DNA of 64,000 bases from Rhizophagus clarus (Eukaryota; Glomeromycota; Glomeromycetes; Glomerales; Glomeraceae). The stretch covers positions 1,116,001 through 1,180,000 of the forward strand of contig BLAL01000034.1 of assembly GCA_015698045.1 (NCBI GenBank). Reading direction: 5' to 3'. Of this stretch, positions 55,816 through 64,000 are shown piece after piece (within the stretch, counting starts at the first letter, position 1; every line of letters begins with the position of its first letter). The notes beneath the pieces are model-generated. The model made no database searches. It had not been told where the DNA came from and saw nothing but the letters and a program-made list of their open reading frames with translations. The position numbers and the translations under genes are program-made.

Positions 55816-57467
55816 GAAATATCATATTAACGTTACCAAAGTATTATAACATTTATTTGACATCGTAACTATATCGTAGAAATATCATATTAATATCGAA
55901 TTAACATCGCTAAAGTATTATAACATTTATTTGATATCATCAATAACTATATCGTAGTAATTTCATAAATTACATCACAAAAATTAATATTTATTATACA
56001 TCAATAATAATAATACAATCTTATTAATAATAAAAGAAAATAAAGATTATTGTTAAGAATAACGAAAACATTAAATACTATCTTTATTCCTTTTATTCTA
56101 TATGTAAGTAGGATCCAGTCGCTAAGGGTAAATTTTAAAAAAAATATAAAAAAAAAACAATTATGATTAATATAATATACTCTTTATAAAATATATTTAA
56201 AATTTAAATTTAATACATAACCTTGGGATAATGGTTAGAGCAGGTAATCTCCGGGATTTTGAGAAAAAATAAAAATGATAATATTTTTAACGTTAGCTCT
56301 TTAAATTTTGAAAGTGTTACTAATTCTTAAAACCATAATATTATAAAAAAAATGCTGGCTGCTACGACTGACGCCACCCCGGACAAAGTAATTGGCGGCA
56401 GAAAATGTCATAAAATATCCAGCCCTATTTCACAACATTTTCCTCCGGGCTAAGCAAATATTACAAAAGAAAGCTTCAAATATATTCAGCAATTTGAACA
56501 TAGCATTTGAGAATACATTCTAACTCCCTTAAGTAATACCACAGTCTAACAAAGAAAGACTCAAACTACACCCTATTGTAAAGAAAGTACATAACCAATC
56601 CCTCCTACAGAACCAGTAGACTTTACGAATATGGTAGAGTCCAAAAAAATACGAAAAATATGCGTATATCCCATTTTCATACCTGCTTAATGGCTTCACT
56701 ATTTATTTAAAAGTAGTTTTTTTGTCTTATACGTTTTTTGGTGAACGGTCTTCGTGTTGGTGGTTATATCGAATATATAAACTAAAATACCAAAGTATTG
56801 TTAATATTGTAAAAGATAAGTATACTTGAATAAAAGATAAGTAAAGTATACTTGGATAAAAGAGAAAAGAAAATACCGTAAAGTGTTAATATATAAGACA
56901 AGTATAATATTTAAGAGAGAAGCGTATTTTTGAAAATAAGCAAAAAAAAATCACGCATTAAATAAACACGATTTTTAGCTATTTTTAGATATCACATGCA
57001 TGTAAACAAATCGAATTTTGATTGGTTAATTTAGTATATTACATCATGCATAAAGATTAATGTGATTTTATTGGTTAATTTTAAAACTGACACAAATTTA
57101 ATAATTACTGATATTTATATAATTAAGAAACTTTGAAAATTTGAACGATGTTAAATTAATATATATATGATACGATATAACATTTATGATGTCAATTTGC
57201 AGCGATATCTGCTAAAACTCTAAAAATTCAAAGAGATATAGATTTGATTTTTATTAACAACTAAATTTTCATTAATCTTACCAAGCATAAAGCGCACACA
57301 AAATTATGGTCATGTGCGGAAATTTGTGCACCACCTACAATGTACAGTACAATATAGTAGCGGAAACGTATACAAAAAAAATTTAGATCTTAGTATATAA
57401 AATTGAAAATTATTAAAATTTTTATAGACTTAAAATTATCAATAAAATCTTTTTTCTAACTACAATT
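55816..57467. other. Non-coding, mixed repeats
   Basis: An about 80-bp repeat with TATTATAACATTTATTTGA occurs twice at 55816-55975. A GC-richer island lies at 56340-56460. A tRNA-A-box-like phrase (GGATAATGGTTAGAGC) lies at 56225-56240 without a matching B box. No gene. Confidence 0.5.
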
Positions 57468-57639
57468 ATGTGGTGTAGTTGTTCTTTGCACGGAATCTGC
57501 ATATCTGCAGGTCTTAAGTTCAATTTCTACCGCATGATGATTGTGAAGACTTTCTATAGGGATGACATTTCCCATGTCCCACGATAGGGCTAAATTCTCC
57601 CCACGTAAAATGTCTAAATATTTTTATTTCAAAAAAAAA
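57468..57639 (+). repeat. tRNA-derived SINE-like repeat
   Basis: Bases 57468-57535 look like a tRNA: ATGTGGT and ACCGCAT pair over seven positions (one G-U), with an A-box-like TGGTGTAGTTGTTC and a B-box-like GTCTTAAGTTCAATTTC. A body with CCCACGATAGGGCTAAATTC follows and ends in an A-run at 57631-57639. The body and A-run, plus about 45 bp beyond, recur inverted at 62020-62176. An RNA polymerase III origin is inferred. Confidence 0.6.
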
Positions 57640-57772
57640 TTAACTTTGGTAATTGGTAGTAGTATCATTATATAATCTAGAAGGACCTGGTTTTTTTCAA
57701 TATTATTATATTTATTGAACATTACAAAGAAATTACACAGGCGCGACAAAATGACACATAATGACATATTGT

Positions 57773-58025
57773 TCAGCAATTAATTCCTGTAATATCTTCT
57801 TTTAATTAATGTAATTAATGTAAGCCTTTGGTTCCGGTCCGGAATCAGCGTAAAATTTAATAAAATTACTCGGGCGCGACAACAATAACACATAATGACA
57901 TATTGTTCAGCAATCCTGTAATATCTTCTTTTAATTAATGTAATTAATGTAAGCCTTTGGTTCTTTGGTTCCGGTCTGGAATCAGCGTAAAATTTAATAA
58001 AACTGCATGGGCACGATAACAACAA
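57773..58025. repeat. ~125-bp tandem duplicate with GGTTCCGGTCCGGAATC
   Basis: Two copies (57773-57893, 57894-58025) share TTAATTAATGTAATTAATGT, AAGCCTTTGGTTC and CAGCGTAAAATTTAATAAAA followed by a GGGCRCGA box. A third, inverted copy lies at 62215-62315. Confidence 0.75.
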
Positions 58026-58540
58026 CGACACATAAATTCCTGTGATATCTGTACATTATATTTAAAATTATAACAGATAAGAACGAATCTGCAATATTTT
58101 GCTCATTTAGCTCAATAAGAAAATATGTAAACTACTTTTTCTGGAAATTCTGACATTATTAAAAATGATTTGTCAAGCATCTTTTATAAAAGCATTCTGT
58201 GCCTTTCATGTATTGTAATTTAAAAAACAATTATTCTTTTTATTAAATTATTCAAAAAAAAACGTTATTTGGCAATGCCAGCCACGTGAAAGGTTGTTTA
58301 GAGCAAAAGAACACGCATTTTACCAGAGCTTTTCAAATGAACGATATTTAAAGAAAAACATAATAAGTTGAATCAATTCACACTATCTTAAAACATGTTT
58401 TTGACATATACATATAATATACCGTATATATTTTTATTTATTTATTACGAACAGATAATGTTTTTTTATAAATCTGATAAAATAGGAAATAAAAAAAACT
58501 CTCGTAAAAATAAACTAAATTCTATTATGAAAAAATCAAA

Positions 58541-60308
58541 TTAACTGCTGGCCATCTCCGGTGCTGCATCTGGTGCTGGTGCTGCATCTCCATCCTCATT
58601 ATCATCCTCTTTTTCGTTATTTTCGTGATCCTCTGATTTTTCATAATCATCATCCTTTTTTCTGTCAATATCCATCTCGTCATCATCCTCGTCATCATCG
58701 TGATTTCCACCATTATCCTCGACTGGTGCTTGTGCTGCATCTCCATCTGGTGCTTTTCCATCCTCATTATCATCCTCTTCTTCGTTATTTTCGTGATCCT
58801 CTGACTTTTCATAATTATCATCATCCTCCTTTAAAGCAAATTGAAACGAGGATCCCGAATTAGGAACCCGCCTATAATGTAGGTCGAATTCCTTTGTCGG
58901 CCACTGAATTCCTTTTGTTAGTTTATCAAAAAAATCTGTATCATTATTTATTAGGAATTCTCTTGTGATAAAATCATGTAATTCTATCACATTCCACTGC
59001 CCTTTCAGGGCATTTAAGATTTTGTTGATCCTTCGGCCCGCCATCACTTCCTTTGCGAGTGCCTTTCTTCTTAATTTATCTTTTTTTTTCCCTTCCAATT
59101 CTGAGGCTTCCTTAACCCTCTTATCATCATCTTTTAAGGAAGGTATTTTGTCTACAACTTGTTTATAACGGTCGTAAAGATCTGCTAAAACACTATACCA
59201 TCTTAATCTTGATCTGCGAGCAATTTCCTCGCTGACCCTTAATCTTGTGCAGGCTGTGGCTGCATACAAAATATAATCTGTAGCAGCCTCAAAATGCCGC
59301 ATAAAGTTGGCATCATGTTTATCTTGGATGAGCATTGGTGCTGGAGGAGGATTCAACGGAATGAGGTAATCGGGCACCTCTTCATGTTCAGTTGCAATAT
59401 AATCAACATATTGTTCAAAGTAACTTGTATTTGGTTTATCATAAACTGAATCGATAGTCGAAATATGATGCTCTTTTTTCGTGGCGAGATTTCCCCATTC
59501 TTCTAATTTCTCATCATGTTCATCCTCTGCTTTTAGCTTTAAATACTCGCAAATTTTTGCACTCCATTCGTAACGATTCGGGTTCTTAAAAAAATATTAA
59601 TATTTAATTGATTTATTCTGTTTTGATATAAAATAATAATAAAACACTTACAATTTTTTTGTCCCGCACAGGGACATCTTTTGGAGGAAGGTAATGAAAG
59701 TATTGAAGACTTTCATTTATTGCCCGTATTGAACTATTTAACTTTTCATTTACGGATTTCTTACTAGCTGTTTTTTTGAGCGATTTTTTTGTTATTTCTG
59801 AGTAACTCTCAATTTGGGCAGACGATAAGGATGTTTCTGCATCATTAATTTGTGAGTTAATGAGCATTCGCTTCTCTTCATTTATTTTCTTAATTATATT
59901 ATTTGGAGTGACTGAATTACAATAATAAACTGGAATCTTAAAAGAATTCTGATGAATTTCATTCCCAAGTTCAATTCTATCATCCTCGTACAATACCTGT
60001 TTCACTTGAGTTGGGGGAATTTTAGTTATTGTGTCTGGATTTTGAATCCATTCCACAACAAATTTGTCCTTTGTAATTACCACCGTATCAACTTTGGGTG
60101 GTAATATTAGGGACGCAGAGGACACTAAGTTTGTAAAAGAAGCGCGTTTGTTAAATAGTTCTTTTCTATCATTCAATGTATCTAATTTTATTTTTTTATT
60201 GTCGAATGAATCCTCGTCCCAATTAAATTGTTCATGAAGCCTTTCATCTAAATTGTAAGACTCATGCTTCCTTTTTCTTTTTGATGATACAATTGATGAT
60301 TGAGACAT
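58541..60308 (-). CDS. Orphan nuclear-looking protein, acidic tail
   Basis: Two exons (59652-60308, 58541-59584) joined at a GTAAGT donor encode 566 residues. The N-terminus has SSKRKRKHES, a nuclear signal. Residues 190-215 read KKSLKKTASKKSVNEKL. The centre is helical with Arg/Lys clusters (SEEIARRSRLRWYSVLADLY, KKKDKLRRKALAKEVMAGRR) and KGQWNVIELHDFI. The last 110 residues hold two near-copies of a NYEKSEDHENNE/EDDNEDG acidic segment separated by an EDDDEMDIDRK stretch. No enzyme motif is seen. The internal duplication probably arose by unequal crossing within the GAT/GAA-rich DNA. Confidence 0.7.
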
Positions 60309-61561
60309 TTTTGATGAAGAAGATAAAGAGTAAATTTATGTTTTGTTCACAAAATGGTAGTAACAAATGATTATTGCTTGATACATGATTTCCAAGAGAA
60401 ATAACTTATATTTATATTTTTTGAACTCTCAAGTTTTTATTTTTAGATATTTTATAATTATGCATTTATGTTATATTTTACAATGTATAGTTTATAGATA
60501 ATTGTTAAATCTCAATTAATTTGATGTATAAACGTGGACTAAATAAATTGATTTAATGAGCGATGTAAATGTTCTTATCGCTAAAAACCAGATCATTGAT
60601 CTCCCGCATCTTTCTTTGCATATACGTAAATTAAAATAAATCCAGTACAATGATTTCTATTTTTGGAATTACGCAAGAAAATGATTAAGAGCGTGGAAAA
60701 TAATTCATTGTTAAATCAAAGTGATCAAATTAAATTACATCCGATTTTGGATACGCAGGGAAATAATTAACAGTACAATAGTTTCTATCTTTGGAATTAC
60801 GCAGGAGAGCACATCCAGTACAATGGTTTCTATTTTTGAAATTGCGCGGAAAAATAATTCATTGATCAATCAACGTAATTAAAATAAATTACATGTTAAG
60901 GAATTACGAGACACCGCTTCAGACCAGCATAATTAATATATTTTATTTGAAGGTGAAACTAATATCATGAAGAGAGAAAAAAAAAGTATAAAGAATTATA
61001 ACAAAGTATAAATGAACCTGCATATACCTACGCATCTATCTGTACTTATTTATTACTTCAATAAATTGGTTACCAAATTTATACAGTTTTGTGGACATAT
61101 GTAATAAAACATTACACATTACCATATATAATATATTTCTTCTTCTACAAGACTACAAGTCTTCAAAAATGATCACAAAGAATTAATATATATACTTTAA
61201 TTAGATATAAATCAATAAATTTTTTACGGCTCCATCAGGAGTCTCAAAGAATTTATTAGATATCTATCTATCCGGAATCATCGGAAAAAAAGAATTACAT
61301 TGTTACAATTCCTTTTTTGAATTCTGATAATTAAGTAGGATTCTGGTCTGTATAAAATTCATGTGCACAATGTGCACGTGTACACATTACTAGTTACACT
61401 AGTTACAATGCCATATGTTTGGAGAAGGACCTGACTAATTTCGGCTGTTATTCAGCTGGATAATTTCTAAAATTGTTTTCTGACCACGACACTACCACGA
61501 CTAATAAATTTCCATTATTTTTTTTAAAAAAAAAACTTTTAAATTTTTGATTTTTAAAAAA
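60309..61561. other. Divergent intergenic region with 35-bp repeats
   Basis: CCAGTACAATGRTTTCTATT followed by TTTGGAATTACGCAGG occurs three times (about 60640, 60770, 60807). A palindromic TGTGCACAATGTGCAC / GTGTACACA patch lies near 61365. No gene. Confidence 0.55.
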
Positions 61562-61957
61562 ATGGGCAAACCATCCTTGTTTTCCAGAAAAACATCTCGT
61601 AAACGGCAGCTTAAAAGACGACAACGTCATAAATTACGGAAAGAAATTGAAATCGGTGATGTTCAAATACAACTTATCGATTATAAGAAAGATGTTGAAG
61701 CATCAAAAGAGAAAGCAATTGAACGAATGAATCAATTGTGTCGGGAAAATGAAAACTTATTAAAATGGATAGACGTGTACGCAAAACAAATCGAAATTCA
61801 AAAGAAAAGAAATTATGATCTTGAACTGAAACTTTACGCACAGCACGCACAGCAATCATCATCGTCGTCGTCATCATCATCACAGTCTCAATCTTCGTCA
61901 CAACCTTCATTCAAAAGTTTGGATGAATACTTTAAATGGGAAAATAATCAAAAATAA
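61562..61957 (+). CDS. Small basic coiled-coil protein
   Basis: 131 residues from ATG at 61562. Residues 8-32 are strongly basic (SRKTSRKRQLKRRQRHKLRK); residues 35-100 form a coiled coil (VEASKEKAIERMNQLCREN). A poly-Ser/Gln run (coded by TCA/TCG repeats) and the end SLDEYFKWENN follow. The basic-then-zipper layout resembles bZIP proteins, but the invariant Asn/Arg pattern of the bZIP basic region is not visible. Confidence 0.55.
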   Translation: MGKPSLFSRKTSRKRQLKRRQRHKLRKEIEIGDVQIQLIDYKKDVEASKEKAIERMNQLCRENENLLKWIDVYAKQIEIQKKRNYDLELKLYAQHAQQSSSSSSSSSQSQSSSQPSFKSLDEYFKWENNQK

Positions 61958-62019
61958 TCAATAATGTTTTTGATTTTTATTTTCTTTGTATTCTTTCTTT
62001 GTATTCTTTCAATAAATAT

Positions 62020-62315
62020 TATAAAAAACCCTAGGTCTAGATTATATAATGATACTACTACCAATGTTAATTTTTTTTTTTTGAAATAAAAATATTTGGA
62101 AGGTATTTTCGTGATGAGAATTTAGCTCTATCGTGGGAAATATCAGCCCTATAGAATATCATCGCAATCGTCATGCAGTTTAATGAGCTAAACGGAACAT
62201 ACATTAATTAAGGAATTAATGACTGAACAATAATTATATCATTGGCCGCGCCCGTGTAATTTTATTAAACTTTACGCTGATTCCGGACCGGAACCAAAGG
62301 CTAAATTGCAGTGTA
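62020..62315 (-). repeat. Inverted copy of SINE-like body and GGTTCCGG repeat
   Basis: The complement of 62020-62176 matches 57533-57690: CTATAGGG, CCCACGATAG, AGCTAAATTC, the A-run (T-run at 62071-62082) and the following GTAGTATCATTATATAATCT. The tRNA-like head is missing. Bases 62215-62315 match the GGTTCCGG unit of 57773-58025. Confidence 0.7.
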
Positions 62316-62338
62316 TAATTCAATGTAAAGTTTCTTTA

Positions 62339-62829
62339 TCATAAAAAGAATTTATTTATAAAAAATACTAGAAAACATAATAATGTAAAAATTAAAACTA
62401 ATCTCCATAGACCCAACCCAAATTTAAATCTAATATTTAAATTATCATAATTCCTTTCAAGAGCTTGAAAGTCCTTCCATAATTTTTCATACCATTCTCT
62501 TGGTATGAAATTATTATCCTGATTACTAATATACACGTTATTAATTAAGTTAGCAAGGGCTTCGTCCAAATTCTGATTTTGTTTCTAATGAAATTAATTT
62601 AAGTTAATTTAACAATAATTATATTATATTTTATTATGTCATTGATAATTACCGATTGTTGTCCTTGCTGTTGGCGATGCACTTTGCGACTAAAATATAT
62701 TGTACGATTTTTTTTTCTCGAGGGAGAGGTCATATTAAAAATTTCATTAGTTGTAGCCGGATGCAGGGGCGGTTTATTTATACGGCTATAATATGTGTAA
62801 GTTGATTGATAATCTTGAAATTGGGTCAA
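62339..62829 (-). CDS. Small tail-anchored membrane protein, orphan
   Basis: Two exons (62653-62829, 62339-62584) encode 140 residues. The first part is polar with SRKKNRTIYFSRKVHRQQQG; the second has EALANLINNVYISNQ and EWYEKLWKDFQALERNYDNL. It ends in one hydrophobic helix (LWRLVLIFTLLCFLVFFINK) close to the C-terminus, as in tail-anchored proteins. Family unknown. Confidence 0.55.
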
Positions 62830-62944
62830 TTTCTAAATTTGTTAATAAATCACGAATTTTTAATGCTAGAATTCACATCATTGTAAAAAAATAATTTATA
62901 TAAATATATCAAAAAAATTATTCTTTTCTCGATTAATTATGAAT

Positions 62945-63220
62945 AATGGTCATCCTAACGGCGTTATACAACTGGTAGAATAGAGAACTGGAAGCACTTC
63001 GTGGCCACAGTTTGCGAAAGTTTTCAGTCAGGTACCCAGACCTGATATACGAAGGACGGCCTACTGTGAACGTCCTTCTCTATTCGGCCCTCCTGGATAA
63101 GGCGTTGTATAACTGATAGTTATTTGTAATTATTTTTTGGGTTGCGTTGGTACTGACGTCCTCGTCGTGCAACTTGGGTATCAATATAATTATTGATAGC
63201 GAACAAGTACCAGTTAATTA
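62945..63220. other. GC-richer structured island
   Basis: GGCGTTATACAACTGGTAG near 62959 is echoed as GGCGTTGTATAACTGATAG near 63101. GAAGGACGGCC and GAACGTCCTTC can pair. TTGGTACTGAC and AAGTACCAG near 63146 and 63205 can pair too. Its composition stands out from the AT background. It could be a solo LTR remnant or a structured RNA; nothing decides. Confidence 0.35.
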
Positions 63221-63530
63221 TAATATGTTTTAAATTTTTAATTATTTCTTGCATATAGAGTTAAAAAAATTTTTTTACATACATTTATATGATAACATAA
63301 TAAATAAATAAATAAATCTCTTTTTTATAAATCACTTATTAAATATATATTATTTTATAATAATGGAGTTGTTACTATTTGCTTATGAAAAAAATAATTA
63401 TTATATTATTGAAAAGGGTTCTCTAATATATTATTCAATTATTATTATTATTTTTTTTTCTTCTTTACCATGACCACCATTATGACGGCTAAAAATTTAT
63501 TTCAATATTTATTTGTCGTTATAACTAAAT

Positions 63531-64000
63531 TTAAAATATATATTTGTTTACAAAATATTCATTTGACTTATCAAACTGGGGTACTATATGTACAATATTT
63601 TGTATAGCCTCAATATCGATAAAATTATAGATTTCTGTAAGTTCTAGTAAAGGGCATCCATAAAGATATGGATGACTTTCAGATTTGAAGTCATACCATT
63701 GAATTAATGCGAGATTTAACGGATCTTCAAAATCTATCCTTGCTATTAACAAAATCTTCAAAAATATTTTAATTTAGTAACGTCATTTAAATAATTTGTA
63801 CCAATAAATTAAATAATTACCTGCCCATAACAAATGCCTTGATCAGAAGCATAATCAAATAATTCATCAGAGTCCATGCGAATCGACACATTACTAAACC
63901 AAGGTTTGCCGTAATAACTATTAGTTGCACGTATTATTGCACCATTTTCTATTATAACTGATCCGTATATAGTCACTTTGCCTTTATCTGCAATATTTTC
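63531..64000 (-). CDS. Possible Plavaka/CACTA-like transposase C-terminus, partial
   Basis: The window edge cuts the 5' part. An exon 64000-63822 (KVTIYGSVIIENGAIIRATN, YYGKPWFSNVSIRMDSDELF, SDQGICYGQ) joins by a GTAATT donor to 63531-63757 (ILLIARIDF, LALIQWYDF, YLYGCPLLELTEIYNF, DIEAIQNIVHIVPQF). The strand pattern, with a Y-x-x-V/I-L-L-I-F strand, LALVQWYD and final IDxIxxxxHIVPxF, resembles the C-terminal domain of Plavaka-type CACTA transposases of fungi; this is from memory and tentative. Confidence 0.45.

Noticed and set aside
56217-56270. tRNA-like phrase GGATAATGGTTAGAGC
   Set aside because: A-box-like only. No B box, acceptor pairing or anticodon arm could be folded.

Overview
The window is eukaryotic nuclear DNA from a very AT-rich fungus. 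Core genes carry many short GT-AG introns, intergenic DNA is full of homopolymers and satellites, and there are several lineage-expanded protein families (short F-box proteins, RING/coiled-coil proteins ending in a KIERARKIY-type helix domain, SAM plus Crinkler-type nuclease proteins). From memory these families are typical of arbuscular mycorrhizal fungi, Rhizophagus irregularis in particular. The assignment is an inference and was not tested by a search.

Layout. Bases 1-4.8 kb hold a hAT-like non-autonomous element with a nested palindrome, then a broken MULE/FAR1-like transposase piece. Bases 4.8-22.5 kb are gene-dense and conserved: an F-box/LRR protein (-), Mediator subunit MED11 (+), a FYRN/FYRC TBRG1-like protein (+), mitochondrial NCA2 (-), casein kinase 2 beta (+), RNA polymerase III subunit RPC6 (-), an Ntn-type isoaspartyl peptidase/asparaginase (+) and 3-phosphoglycerate dehydrogenase (+). 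All are multi-exon except the F-box gene, and exon models with consistent phases could be built by hand. Bases 22.5-32.2 kb hold no genes: AT-rich low complexity, long-inverted-repeat elements, a pyrimidine tandem array, a 3-kb degenerate array with a nested TTAA-flanked element, and an 11-bp minisatellite of about 50 units.

Bases 32.2-55.8 kb are a graveyard of lineage-specific genes: a fragment of a virus-like A32-type packaging ATPase, two small proteins with TQT motifs, and a series of otherwise long reading frames each broken by one to three stops or frameshifts. A SAM/Crinkler-type gene is split by a 4.7-kb CACTA transposon (17-bp identical terminal repeats, CCA duplication), which in turn carries a 2.5-kb hAT-like element (8-bp duplication). 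The CACTA element also holds a chain of small exon-like blocks separated by repetitive intron-like blocks. A CpG-dense 51-bp satellite closes this part.

Bases 55.8-64 kb hold a tRNA-headed repeat and relatives, a 566-residue acidic-tailed orphan, a small basic coiled-coil protein, a small tail-anchored protein, and the 3' end of a possible transposase running off the window.

The conserved genes serve transcription (MED11, RPC6), signalling (CK2 beta), mitochondria (NCA2) and amino-acid metabolism (two enzymes), and form no obvious pathway cluster. Several neighbours are divergent pairs sharing intergenic promoters of 250-570 bp.
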